Assembly: GCF_002897295.1 (NCBI RefSeq)
Contig: NZ_BEXF01000027.1
Coordinates: 24,496-88,495, forward strand
Direction: 5' to 3'
From: Brevibacillus reuszeri
Lineage (GTDB): Bacteria; Bacillota; Bacilli; Brevibacillales; Brevibacillaceae
Length of the DNA: 64,000 nucleotides
This document shows, in pieces, positions 18,465 to 26,459 of this stretch (position 1 is its first letter; every line of letters begins with the position of its first letter). The position numbers and the translations under genes are program-made. The notes under the pieces were generated by a model. That model did no database searches, was not told where the DNA came from, and saw nothing but the letters and a program-made list of their open reading frames with translations.

Positions 18465-18477
18465 CTTGCTTACACAC

Positions 18478-19356
18478 TCACGTTTCCTGGCTACTGAGCT
18501 CGGTTACGTATATACCTGCCAGCATCAGAAATACGCCAGTCAACACTACAGCGGTTACTGGCTCCCCCCAGAGCAGCCACGAAAAGAAAAACGCAAAAAC
18601 AGCCTCAAGGGAGAGCAGTATGCTGACGTGGACGGGCGGGGTGAATTGCTGGGCCTTAATTTGGACCACATACGCGAGCAAGGTTCCCACCAAGCAGTCA
18701 AATAAATAGGCAAACCATCCATAGGAGCTGAGCGGCCCTGGAATCGGCTCAGTAAAAATCGCAATGCCCGAGTCGATCAATCCGACCACCAGCAGCTGGA
18801 TCATCACGAAGCCCAGCGTGTCTATATTGGCATTCTTTTCATAGACACGATCGACCATCAAAATGTGCATGGCAAAAAAGATTGCACAGAGAAATACCAG
18901 CATGTCTCCCAAGGAGAGCCCTGTCCACTCCCCATCTCCAGACAGGCAAACGAGTCCGATGAAAGCCAAGATGCTTCCAATGATCGCTCCCTTGCCCACG
19001 GCTTTTCGCCGCCACAAGAAGTACAGGAAGGGGACTAGAACTACATTCGTTCCGGTAATGACACCAGCCTTGCCCGGGGTCGTTCGATCAATGCCCAAGA
19101 GCTGTAAAGTAAACGCAGCACAGAGTACCACACCGCATAGCGCTCCTTGCACCCATACATCACGACCAAAACTTCTCACCCTTTTCCAAAGAAACGGAAG
19201 AAGGATCAATGCCGCCAGGAGGAATCGCGTTCCCAGAAAATAAAAAGGCGTAATCTCCAGCAGCAAATCCTTGCTCAAAATAAAGGTATATCCCCAGGCC
19301 ACTGCAATGATAAACAGTGACAAATCTGCCCAGAGTAATTGTTTTTTCGTTGCCAC
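18478..19356 (-). CDS. EamA/DMT family transporter
   Basis: A ten-segment member of the drug/metabolite transporter superfamily, 292 residues from the GTG at 19356. An ATG nine codons upstream lacks a ribosome site, whereas AGGAGAG precedes the GTG by about ten bases. The EamA signatures LGTRFLLAALILLPF and FTLQLLGIDRTTPGKAGVIT are clear. It differs markedly from the convergent transporter next to it, so the pair is not a recent duplication. Confidence 0.87.
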   Translation of the reverse strand: MATKKQLLWADLSLFIIAVAWGYTFILSKDLLLEITPFYFLGTRFLLAALILLPFLWKRVRSFGRDVWVQGALCGVVLCAAFTLQLLGIDRTTPGKAGVITGTNVVLVPFLYFLWRRKAVGKGAIIGSILAFIGLVCLSGDGEWTGLSLGDMLVFLCAIFFAMHILMVDRVYEKNANIDTLGFVMIQLLVVGLIDSGIAIFTEPIPGPLSSYGWFAYLFDCLVGTLLAYVVQIKAQQFTPPVHVSILLSLEAVFAFFFSWLLWGEPVTAVVLTGVFLMLAGIYVTELSSQET

Positions 19357-19410
19357 TCTCTCTTTCTCTCCTCTCACTCCCATCTATTATAAGGCTATCT
19401 ACGAAAAGAC

Positions 19411-19440
19411 AAAAAAAATCTTCCGCCGTAGCAGAAGATT
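19411..19440 (-). terminator. Terminator after the DedA gene
   Basis: AATCTTC and GAAGATT form a seven-base stem followed, on the minus strand, by eight T. Confidence 0.75.
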
Positions 19441-19462
19441 CTCTTTGGTATCGATGCCTACT

Positions 19463-20119
19463 TTATTCACTTCGTTCATTTTCATTCACCAGAGTCTTTG
19501 TTGATAAAACAGAGACTCTTTTTCTTTTCCAGACCTTATATCCATATATACTTGCACCCGCCACGAGCACCAAAACCGCAATTCCTACTACCAAGCCTTG
19601 GTTGAACATGCTTAGGAATGCATTCAGATTCGCTACATTGTTTCCCATGAAGTGTCCGGCAAAAAACAGGATCAAGGTCCATACAAGCCCTGTCGTATAG
19701 GAAAAAGCCGCATAACGGCGAAACGTCATTTTTCCGATTCCCACGAGATAAGGGACAACATGTCGGACTACCGGCAAAAAATAACTGATGCACAGCGCAT
19801 AGCTCCCGTATTTCTCCAAAAGAGACTGCGCCTGCTGCACGTATTTGCCCATTCCCTTTTTTCGCCCGATCCAGTTCAGAGCAGGCGCTCCCAGCATTCT
19901 TCCCAGGACGTACCCTAGTGACAAGCCGGAGACTACCCCCAAATACGTAGCGATGAAAGCAGGGAGAATCTCTAAAATATTCATTGAGGTCAAAACGCCT
20001 GCTGACAGGACGATAACCTCATCTGGAATCGGCATTCCAACAATACCAAGCCACAAAGTAAAAAAGAGAGCAAAATACCCAAACTGGCCCACTGACTCGG
20101 TCAGCATTTCCACCATCAT
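19463..20119 (-). CDS. DedA family membrane protein
   Basis: A 218-residue DedA/SNARE-associated protein. The family motif F-x-x-R-x-x-P-x-x-R-x-x is recognisable as ISYFLPVVRHVVPYLVGIGKM near 113-133, with the upstream E/G-rich segment MPIPDEVIVLSAG. DedA proteins recycle undecaprenyl phosphate or scramble lipids and support membrane homeostasis. It is probably co-transcribed with the methyltransferase 14 bases upstream. Confidence 0.9.
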   Translation of the reverse strand: MMVEMLTESVGQFGYFALFFTLWLGIVGMPIPDEVIVLSAGVLTSMNILEILPAFIATYLGVVSGLSLGYVLGRMLGAPALNWIGRKKGMGKYVQQAQSLLEKYGSYALCISYFLPVVRHVVPYLVGIGKMTFRRYAAFSYTTGLVWTLILFFAGHFMGNNVANLNAFLSMFNQGLVVGIAVLVLVAGASIYGYKVWKRKRVSVLSTKTLVNENERSE

Positions 20120-20133
20120 TATTGACTATCCTC

Positions 20134-20721
20134 CTACCGCTGTGCCTTGTGACAAACGTAAACAAAAGCAGGCGGTACATTAAATGGAACCATTTTTACT
20201 GATACGCTATCGAACTCGGATAAAAGCTGCTTTTTCATTTGCAAGGAGTATTGAAATGCGACAAATACGCCTCCAGGCTTCAGGGTAGTGATGACCTGCT
20301 CCATGATCTGATCGCGCAGCGCTTGCGGAAAATTAGCAAACGGCAGTCCAGATATAATACAGTCTGCCTTTCCCAAGCCAGCCTCAGACAGAACTCGCCC
20401 CAAGTCTACGGCATCCTCGTGAAAGAGGACATTCGGAAAAAGAGGCTCCAGCCTGTTTCTCATCGTGGTTTCCTTCTCAAAAGAAACCAGCGTCGCATCA
20501 GGGCGTTTCATCTCCTGAATCCATTTGGTGAATATTCCTGTTCCTGCACCCAATTCTACAATCGTATTTGCTTTTTCCCAGTCAATCGGCTTCATCATTT
20601 GTTTAGCTAAGGCACGGGAGCTAGGCGTAATACTCCCGACTTGCCCTGGCGCCTGCAAGAAATTATAGAAAAATGTCAGCCGCTCTTTGATTCCTAGCGG
20701 TTGATGACAATCTATCATCAT
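20134..20721 (-). CDS. Class I SAM-dependent methyltransferase (phospholipid/rRNA-dimethylase-like)
   Basis: A 195-residue methyltransferase with motif I VELGAGTGIFTKWI near 57-70 and motif IV ISGLPFANFP near 124. The N-terminal FLQAPGQVGSITPSS segment is the one found in phospholipid N-methyltransferases and related rRNA-dimethylase-like proteins. The substrate is therefore perhaps a phospholipid headgroup. The DedA membrane protein downstream fits a lipid role, but this is inference. Confidence 0.8.
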   Translation of the reverse strand: MMIDCHQPLGIKERLTFFYNFLQAPGQVGSITPSSRALAKQMMKPIDWEKANTIVELGAGTGIFTKWIQEMKRPDATLVSFEKETTMRNRLEPLFPNVLFHEDAVDLGRVLSEAGLGKADCIISGLPFANFPQALRDQIMEQVITTLKPGGVFVAFQYSLQMKKQLLSEFDSVSVKMVPFNVPPAFVYVCHKAQR

Positions 20722-21002
20722 CTATTAGTCGCTCCCTTCACTTACGTCTTGTTTTGTATTGTAACGGATATCTATATAGTATTACGTATCAAAAGGCGAA
20801 AGATTTTCTTAATTATTGATAAGAATTTAAAAACCAGGTTTTCTAGTAAGTTTTCTAATCATAACAGTAATGGATTCCATTTCAAAATTCCTCCGTCTCA
20901 AGGCTGATCCAAAATCACGCTTTTGATGGTTTTGGTTCACTCCATAAGTGCGTTACAATAAGATCAATCATTGAACCGTTCATATAACGAGGAGGACTTA
21001 TT
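20722..21002 (+). other. Intergenic region, no gene seen
   Basis: An AT-rich stretch of about 280 bases between the divergent methyltransferase and DUF4870 genes. It must hold both promoters. ACGAGGAGGACTT just before 21003 is the ribosome site of the DUF4870 gene. I see no repeat or RNA structure. Confidence 0.6.
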
Positions 21003-21311
21003 ATGGATTATCGAGGAGTAAAAGCGATTACTCATGCCAGCGCATTTTTCGCACCTTTTCTAGTGCCTCTCATTGTTTGGCTTTTAATGGCTGACCGTGA
21101 AGCAAAAAATATGGCACTGCAAGCTCTGTTGTTCCATCTGTTTATGGGGATTTTAGTCAGTATCTCCTGGGCACTTTCCTTCATAATAATTGGGATCCCA
21201 TTCTTGATCGTTTTCGGGCTGATGGCGATCTACTATCCAATCAAGGGTATTTTATACTCGTTGCAAGGGCGCCCGTTCCATTATCCGATTATCGGTTCGT
21301 TGGTGAGATAA
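21003..21311 (+). CDS. DUF4870 domain-containing membrane protein
   Basis: A 102-residue protein with three hydrophobic segments. The sequence ITHASAFFAPFLVPLIVWL and A-x-N-M-A-x-Q-A-L-L-F-H match DUF4870 (Tic20-like) small membrane proteins. A strong GGAGG site precedes the ATG. Function is unknown. Confidence 0.82.
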   Translation: MDYRGVKAITHASAFFAPFLVPLIVWLLMADREAKNMALQALLFHLFMGILVSISWALSFIIIGIPFLIVFGLMAIYYPIKGILYSLQGRPFHYPIIGSLVR

Positions 21312-21341
21312 GAACTTCCTGCTCAAATTGAAAAAAACAGG

Positions 21342-21380
21342 AAAAAAGACCAGTTCGCAAATAGCGATACTGGTCTTTTT
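21342..21380. terminator. Bidirectional terminator
   Basis: AAAAAGACCAGT and ACTGGTCTTTTT pair around a 14-base loop. It serves the convergent DUF4870 and NAD(P)-binding genes. Confidence 0.88.
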
Positions 21381-21393
21381 GTTAATCAGCTTT

Positions 21394-22029
21394 TTATTTG
21401 GAGCCTACTGTGAAACGCTCGTTGCGATGCTTTGGATTTTCGATCTCATCCAGAACCGCAATCGCATAGTCAGCATAGCTGATGTAGCTTTGACCGCTTG
21501 CGTTCACCAGCAAGTGATCTTTACCCAATTGGTATGCGCCTGTTCTTTCACCAGCTGGGTCAAAGAAAGCAGATGGGCTAATAAAAGTCCACTGAATGCC
21601 GTTTGTTTCTTGGAGGATGCGCAGGTTCTCACCCTGGTTTTGCGCTGTTGCCAGATACTCTTTAGGAAAATCAGGAGTTTCGTGCACGCGTGTCGTTTTC
21701 GCTTCGTCTACAAATAGGCTGCCAGCGCCACCTACAACAAGCAATCTGGTAGTAGGAGCACCTTTCATTGCTTCGATCAAAGCATTACCTGCCTCGACAT
21801 GAAGATGTTCTTTTCCTGCTGGCGCGCCGAATGCGTTAACCACAGCATCAAATCCGCTGAGATCAGCCGCTGTCAATGTAAACACATCTTTTTCCAATAC
21901 AGCTACGTTTGGTTCACTGATTTTGGATGCATCGCGTACAATCGCGGTAACCTGATGACCACGATCCAACGCTTCCTTCATAATTAATTGTCCTGCTTTG
22001 CCGCTAGCTCCTACAATTCCGATTTTCAT
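21394..22029 (-). CDS. NAD(P)H-binding oxidoreductase, atypical SDR (YwnB-like)
   Basis: A 211-residue protein started at MKIGIVGASGKAGQ, preceded by GGAGGG; the longer in-frame extension has no merit. GIVGASGKAG is the GxxGxxG NAD(P) motif of atypical short-chain dehydrogenases (NmrA/YwnB type). Such genes are often induced by electrophile or thiol stress. Two copies of an inverted repeat upstream suggest tight regulation (see the operator entry). The substrate is unknown. Confidence 0.85.
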   Translation of the reverse strand: MKIGIVGASGKAGQLIMKEALDRGHQVTAIVRDASKISEPNVAVLEKDVFTLTAADLSGFDAVVNAFGAPAGKEHLHVEAGNALIEAMKGAPTTRLLVVGGAGSLFVDEAKTTRVHETPDFPKEYLATAQNQGENLRILQETNGIQWTFISPSAFFDPAGERTGAYQLGKDHLLVNASGQSYISYADYAIAVLDEIENPKHRNERFTVGSK

Positions 22030-22102
22030 TTGTTTTCCCTCCGTCATATATGATTTGTTCATTTCTGCTTGATTATGAATATTTTTCTTGCAACAAGCGC
22101 GT

Positions 22103-22182
22103 TGTAACAATAACAGTTACATCTCACTCAAAAATATTAGGTGATACACTCGATCGTCCTGTTGTAATCATTTTAGTTACAA
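22103..22182 (-). promoter_or_regulatory. Two operator-like inverted repeats TTGTAAC-N7-GTTACAA
   Basis: TGTAAC-N7-GTTACA at 22103-22121 and TTGTAAT-N7-GTTACAA at 22162-22182 lie about 60 bases apart, upstream of the NAD(P)-binding gene. The regular spacing and identical arm geometry suggest a dimeric repressor, possibly of HxlR type. Confidence 0.65.
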
Positions 22183-22203
22183 CAAATCAAAAAGTCAAGC
22201 AAT

Positions 22204-22250
22204 AAAAAAACAGCGGCTACTCTGGATGCCATAACACCCGGAAGTAGCCG
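22204..22250 (-). terminator. Terminator after the rhodanese gene
   Basis: CGGCTACT and AGTAGCCG form the stem, with seven T on the minus strand after it. Confidence 0.82.
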
Positions 22251-22262
22251 ACACTCAATCGA

Positions 22263-22652
22263 TTATTTCTTTTTTGTTGGCCCAGACCAGGCTGTGATCC
22301 CACCTTGCAGGTGCGCCATTTTCTGTACGCCATGCTTTTTTAGTATTTTTGCAGCCTGCTTGCTGCGCATCCCGCTGCGGCAATAGAGCAAGATATCGTT
22401 TTTTGTGGAGATTTCCTTTACCCGACTGTTTAACTGGGACAAAGGAATGTTAATCGCAGTAGGAATGTGACCTGTCTTGAATTCATGCGGCTCGCGCACA
22501 TCGATGAGCAGCACCTTGCTTTTTTGATTCACGCGTTCCTTGAATTGATCTGCTCGTATTGTCTCCAAGCCTTTTACAGGAAGGAAACGGGAAACTAGAT
22601 ACCACGTAATCAACGCATAAGCAATGATGATAAGAATCGTAGAGTACTACAT
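22263..22652 (-). pseudogene. Rhodanese-like sulfurtransferase with a stop at codon 2 (or TTG-started form)
   Basis: The rhodanese domain is intact: DVREPHEFKTGHIPTAINIPL and the active-site loop CRSGMRSKQAA with catalytic Cys. Family members of this type begin with one membrane segment. Here the natural start ATG (22652) is followed at once by TAG and then STILIIIAYALITWYLVSRFLPVKGL in frame, which is exactly such a segment. So either a nonsense substitution has hit codon 2, or translation starts at the TTG at 22613, which would trim the membrane helix. It lies just downstream of a CstR-like repressor, in keeping with persulfide handling. Confidence 0.75.
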
Positions 22653-22676
22653 GTGAACACCCTTTCCAATCTAAAA

Positions 22677-22943
22677 TTAGCGGCTTTTCACGAGTAGCTC
22701 TACAGCCTCTTTTACCATCTTGCCTGTGTCTCTGCCCGCTTCTTGTTCTTCCAGTAAACAACGCTGAAGATTTTCAGCCACGATCTGGGCGATTGCTCTG
22801 TCTGAAGCGTTTCGAACGGCAGATAGCTGCGCAACAACCTCTTTGCAGTTTTTCTGCTCGTCCATCATCCTCAGTACGCCACCAATCTGCCCTTGGATTC
22901 TCTTCAACCGTCTTTTAATATCTTCACCATAGTTGTACTCCAT
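22677..22943 (-). CDS. CsoR/FrmR-family repressor, CstR-like (persulfide sensor)
   Basis: An 88-residue all-helical repressor of the DUF156 family (KRRLKRIQGQIGGVLRM). The two sensor cysteines are present (NCKEVV near 33 and LQRCL near 62), but the copper-binding His of CsoR two helical turns before the second Cys is Asn (AENLQRC). That pattern is the persulfide-sensing CstR type. Its neighbours are rhodanese, DsrE-like, TauE/SafE and TusA genes, all of sulfur chemistry. An operator copy precedes the gene, so it probably represses itself. Confidence 0.85.
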   Translation of the reverse strand: MEYNYGEDIKRRLKRIQGQIGGVLRMMDEQKNCKEVVAQLSAVRNASDRAIAQIVAENLQRCLLEEQEAGRDTGKMVKEAVELLVKSR

Positions 22944-22970
22944 GTGAATTCCTCCTGTTTCACATCACGC

Positions 22971-22986
22971 ATACGTATACAGGTAT
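22971..22986. promoter_or_regulatory. CstR/CsoR-type operator, copy 1
   Basis: ATACGTATACAGGTAT, upstream of the repressor gene. It matches ATACCC-STATAG-GTAT copies 2 and 3 in the same cluster, with two or three changes. Confidence 0.7.
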
Positions 22987-23039
22987 ATTATGCGATAGCC
23001 AAGCTTTGTCAAGCTACAAGGGAAGTGGGCAAGTGTTAA

Positions 23040-23522
23040 TTAAATAAATAAATTTACTTTTGCTTGTGTGGCATCCCCCAAATAAGCAGCTACGCCCGCA
23101 TATTCCATACCATCCAACAATTCCTCCTGCTTTAATCCCAAAAGATCCATCGTCATCGTGCAGGCAACCAGCTTGACCCCTTGCTCTTGCGCCAGCTCGA
23201 TCAGCTGCGGAAGTGACAGCGCATTGTGCTTTCTCATGACGTGCTTGATCATTTCTGGCCCCATGCCCATCATGTTCATTTTGGACAAGCCCAGCTTTTT
23301 CGCGCCTCTAGGCATCATCCAACCAAACGCCTTTTCCAGAAAGCCTTTTTTGACGTTGACGAGCTCATCCTTGCGCATCGTATTCAATCCCCAGAAGGTA
23401 AAGAAAATCGTGACGTCGTGATCATAGGCAGCAGCACCATTTGCTATGATAAATGCTGCAATTGCTTTATCTAAATCCCCGCTAAACAGGACAATCGTTG
23501 TTTTTTCTTTTTGCGTATCCAT
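23040..23522 (-). CDS. DsrE/DsrF/DrsH-like family protein
   Basis: A 160-residue protein of the DsrE-like family: IVLFSGDLDKAIAAFIIANGAAAYDHDVTIFFTFWG at the N-terminus and a Cys in ACTMTMDLLG near 129, the position that carries persulfide in sulfur-relay members. It probably passes sulfane sulfur between rhodanese and TusA. It has its own operator copy upstream, so it is its own transcription unit. Confidence 0.87.
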   Translation of the reverse strand: MDTQKEKTTIVLFSGDLDKAIAAFIIANGAAAYDHDVTIFFTFWGLNTMRKDELVNVKKGFLEKAFGWMMPRGAKKLGLSKMNMMGMGPEMIKHVMRKHNALSLPQLIELAQEQGVKLVACTMTMDLLGLKQEELLDGMEYAGVAAYLGDATQAKVNLFI

Positions 23523-23548
23523 CTTAAGACCCCTCTCTATATATACTT

Positions 23549-23564
23549 ATACCCCTATAGGTAT
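23549..23564. promoter_or_regulatory. CstR/CsoR-type operator, copy 2
   Basis: ATACCCCTATAGGTAT, 27 bases before the DsrE-like start codon. It resembles known CsoR/CstR targets (AT-flanked C-tract/G-tract palindrome). Confidence 0.8.
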
Positions 23565-23608
23565 TTTAAAAGATACAAAGAGCTCTTGCAATGAAAAGCT
23601 CCTTCTCT

Positions 23609-24397
23609 TTACAGGATATCACTCCAAATCTTGATCGCCGTCGCACAGATCAAAACAATCAGGCCATACCGAAGATACTTAACATCCATTTTTGCGCTGA
23701 CGCGGCTACCCAGCGGCGCACCTAGCACGCTCCCTATTACCGTAAACATAACGGGCAAAACGGGAATATGTCCCGTAGTCAGCTTCCCTAATACACCACC
23801 AATAGCGGATATGAATACGATGGCAAGGGAGGAAGCAATCGTAACTCGTGTAGGAATTTTAAGAACGGTAAGCATGATTGGAATCAGGATAAAAGCTCCC
23901 CCCGCCCCTACAACACCGGAGACGATCCCGACACTGAAAGCAGAAACAATCGCAATCACACGACTGTACACAATCTCGCCCTCTGCTTCATCGCTTCCTT
24001 TGTTTTTTATGAGCATTAAGACGACTGCTACTATTGCTAAAATCCCGTAAACGAGATTGATGCTTTCACTCGACAAAAATTTAGAAATGAAGCCACCCAG
24101 CAAGCTCCCAATCAAAATACTGGCACCCATATCCTTCACGAGGCCTTTATGAATAAGCGCAGACCCTTTTCCGTTCCGTTTGCGAAAGGCAAGGACACCC
24201 GACAAGGATGCAAAAAACACCTGAAACATGGAGATCGAGGACACCTCTTGTGCGGTAAAGTGAGCTACCCCGATCAAAGCAGGTATAAACAGCAGCAAAG
24301 GGTAGTTGATTATCGCCCCGCCTATTCCGAGCAAGCCAGAGAAAAAGGAGCCGATAAAGCCTAAAGCAACCATCAAGAAAAATAAGTCAAAACCCAT
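23609..24397 (-). CDS. TauE/SafE family sulfite/anion exporter
   Basis: A 262-residue membrane protein with about eight segments. The start at MGFDLFFLMVALGF is set by AGGGAGGATTT just upstream; a further 29 in-frame codons above it are not needed. The repeated GxxxGxxxGIGGxxxxxP-type motif (FFSGLLGIGGAIINYPLLL and VSGVVGAGGAFILIPIML) defines TauE/SafE. In cst-type clusters this transporter exports sulfite made from persulfide oxidation. Confidence 0.88.
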   Translation of the reverse strand: MGFDLFFLMVALGFIGSFFSGLLGIGGAIINYPLLLFIPALIGVAHFTAQEVSSISMFQVFFASLSGVLAFRKRNGKGSALIHKGLVKDMGASILIGSLLGGFISKFLSSESINLVYGILAIVAVVLMLIKNKGSDEAEGEIVYSRVIAIVSAFSVGIVSGVVGAGGAFILIPIMLTVLKIPTRVTIASSLAIVFISAIGGVLGKLTTGHIPVLPVMFTVIGSVLGAPLGSRVSAKMDVKYLRYGLIVLICATAIKIWSDIL

Positions 24398-24512
24398 AAA
24401 TCCTCCCTGCCTTCTCATCTTTTTGCACATGAGAACATGTGGACTGCTTCTCAAATGATGAAACGTCAGGTAAAATAAAACCAAGTAATTTAATCAGAAT
24501 AAGGTGATACCC

Positions 24513-24683
24513 ATGCTCCGTTATCTGAAATCCATTTTTCAGCATCGTTGCCCGACATGTAAAGAGCCGTTGCATACAAAAGTCGATTCCCTGCATTGCA
24601 CCAAGCAATGTCCAAATGGTCATTATAGAGAAGAAACCTACTCCCCGCTAGGCGTGCGGATCGTCTATGAAAATCGGGAATAA
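24513..24683 (+). CDS. Small zinc-ribbon-like protein
   Basis: A 56-residue gene read directly from the bases. The translation begins MLRYLKSIFQHRCPTCKEPL, has Cys pairs CPTC and C-x5-C (LHCTKQCPNGHY) fit for one zinc ion, and ends VRIVYENRE. AAGGTG lies seven bases before the ATG and a strong terminator follows the stop codon, so it looks like a complete small transcription unit. I recognise no named family. It sits between the tauE and tusA genes on the opposite strand. Confidence 0.7.
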   Translation: MLRYLKSIFQHRCPTCKEPLHTKVDSLHCTKQCPNGHYREETYSPLGVRIVYENRE

Positions 24684-24717
24684 GCGAACACTGCATCAGG
24701 TGCTCGCTTATTTTTTT
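24679..24717 (+). terminator. Terminator after the small zinc-ribbon gene
   Basis: AATAAGCGA...CAC pairs with GGTG...TCGCTTATT, followed by seven T on the plus strand. Confidence 0.85.
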
Positions 24718-24940
24718 ATCCCTTTTTCACGAGAAATTTGTATACACCGTTCTCTTCCTCATGGGAAATCATTTCATTCTTGGTTTGCTTCACCCACGCT
24801 GTAAAGTCATTCAAAGAGCCTTTATCCGTAGACAAAACCTCCATCGTTTGACCTGCCTCAAGACTATCCAATGCTTTCTTCGCTTTGACGATCGGCATTG
24901 GACATGCCAGTCCTTTTGTATCTACTGTGATATCTGCCAT
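24716..24940 (-). CDS. TusA-family sulfur carrier protein
   Basis: A 74-residue TusA-like protein. DTKGLACPMPIVKAKKAL holds the CPxP sulfur-carrying cysteine near residue 13, followed by the conserved G-x-x-M-E-V-L-S-T-D segment. It accepts persulfide sulfur from rhodanese or DsrE proteins. An operator copy lies about 45 bases upstream, tying it to the CstR-like regulon. Confidence 0.92.
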   Translation of the reverse strand: MADITVDTKGLACPMPIVKAKKALDSLEAGQTMEVLSTDKGSLNDFTAWVKQTKNEMISHEEENGVYKFLVKKG

Positions 24941-24982
24941 TTTATTGTCCTCCTTTTGAGTAGCAAAATCAACTTAATACTA

Positions 24983-24998
24983 ATACCCGTATAGGTAT
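24983..24998. promoter_or_regulatory. CstR/CsoR-type operator, copy 3
   Basis: ATACCCGTATAGGTAT, upstream of the TusA gene. It differs from copy 2 at one base only. Confidence 0.8.
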
Positions 24999-25057
24999 AT
25001 AATAATGTCGGATGATCACTCTGTCAATACACCTCCTAACTAGGGGATTCAATCCTT

Positions 25058-26434
25058 TTATGTAGGGGATGCCTTGCTCAACTGGACATGTACTTTGGTC
25101 CCGCCTTGTGCGGAAGGACTGATTGTAATCATTCCCTGATGGTCAGTGATGATCGATTGCGCGATCGCGAGCCCAATTCCGTTCCCACCTCTTATCCGGT
25201 TGCGCGATTTGTCTACCCGATAAAATCGCTTGAAAAGATGAGGAATCTCGCTCTCTGGTATACCTATCCCCGTATCCTCAATCGTGATATGCACCCATTT
25301 CTCATCACTATATGCCCTTACCTCTACTTGTCCCCGATCGGTGTATTTGCGGGCATTATCCAACAGTATATCGAGCAATTGCCTCATTCTTTCCCGATCC
25401 ATATACAAAAACAGCGGTTCCGTCCATTCAAAGGACAGCTTGATCTGTGCCGGATAAACGGGAAGCCATGCCTGCTTTACTTCAAGCAGCAGAGGAGTCA
25501 GCGACTGGACCGTCTTGTGTGAGCTAATCTGAGTTGCATCCTGCATTTTGGCTAGTGAGAGCAGATCCTCGATTAATCGTGATAGCCGGTCACACTCCTG
25601 ACTAAGCGCAAGGAGTGCCTCGTCCCGAATCTCTGGCTTATGCTTTCCCCATCTTTGCAGCAGACTGACATATCCTTCGATAATGGTCAGCGGTGTACGT
25701 AATTCATGTGAGGCGTCTGTTACAAACCGTTGCTGAGATACGAGTGCTTCCTCCATGCGATCCATGAGCAGGTTGAAGGCATGAATCAGCTCGTATATTT
25801 CCGTTTCCACGTTATAATGATGGATTCGCTCAGAAAGACGCTGCGGGGAAATCGAGTGAATCTGCATAATGAGCTGATCCAGTGGCCTAAGCCCCCACTT
25901 GCTCAAGAAGTAGCCTCCCACCCCTGAAAGCACAAGCGTTATTGAGGAGGACAGAATTAGAATCATGAATAAAATCGTAAAGTACCATTTGAGTGCTGAC
26001 GTCGATTCACTTATCTGGACGAGCATTGGATGGGCAGGCGATGGCAAGCGCACAGATTCCTCGGCAACCAGGATTCTTTCATAAAAATCGTCCGGTTCCT
26101 TGTTCCAGTTGGCTCCTACAATCGACGCCAGCTTCTTTCCATTTTGAACATCAATGAGTGTGATTGATTGATTACTGTCTGAGTAGTTCATCAGCAGCCG
26201 CGACAAATACGAAATATCGAGCGTGGAATCCTCTGTAATCTCAGTTGTGACGTCCGAGGCGATAGCTGCAGCCTTTTGATTGAGGAGCTGCTGTTCGTGC
26301 TGATAAACGAGATTGGACGTACTCCAAAAAATAAACACCGTAAGAAAAAGCAGCAAGACAAGCATGACAGTGGTAAATAAAAAGGTAAGTCTCCATTTCA
26401 GCGAGTATCTTCGATGTAATAACAACGCGATCAC
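25058..26434 (-). CDS. Sensor histidine kinase (OmpR-partner type)
   Basis: A 458-residue membrane kinase: transmembrane segments near 15-37 and 155-180 flank an outer sensor domain of about 110 residues. HAMP, the H-box ATDASHELRTPLTIIEGY, N-box NARKYT, G1 DTGIGIP and G2 GNGIGLAI follow. It is transcribed after the response regulator with a short gap. No signal can be inferred from the outer domain. The divergent NlpC/P60 gene suggests a cell-wall output. Confidence 0.9.
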   Translation of the reverse strand: MIALLLHRRYSLKWRLTFLFTTVMLVLLLFLTVFIFWSTSNLVYQHEQQLLNQKAAAIASDVTTEITEDSTLDISYLSRLLMNYSDSNQSITLIDVQNGKKLASIVGANWNKEPDDFYERILVAEESVRLPSPAHPMLVQISESTSALKWYFTILFMILILSSSITLVLSGVGGYFLSKWGLRPLDQLIMQIHSISPQRLSERIHHYNVETEIYELIHAFNLLMDRMEEALVSQQRFVTDASHELRTPLTIIEGYVSLLQRWGKHKPEIRDEALLALSQECDRLSRLIEDLLSLAKMQDATQISSHKTVQSLTPLLLEVKQAWLPVYPAQIKLSFEWTEPLFLYMDRERMRQLLDILLDNARKYTDRGQVEVRAYSDEKWVHITIEDTGIGIPESEIPHLFKRFYRVDKSRNRIRGGNGIGLAIAQSIITDHQGMITISPSAQGGTKVHVQLSKASPT

Positions 26435-26459
26435 CTATCTAACGAGATAAAAGCAGGCA

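Noticed and set aside
17574..19356. Two adjacent EamA transporters as a recent duplication or paired SMR-like transporter
   Set aside because: They are convergent, not co-transcribed, and their sequences differ widely.
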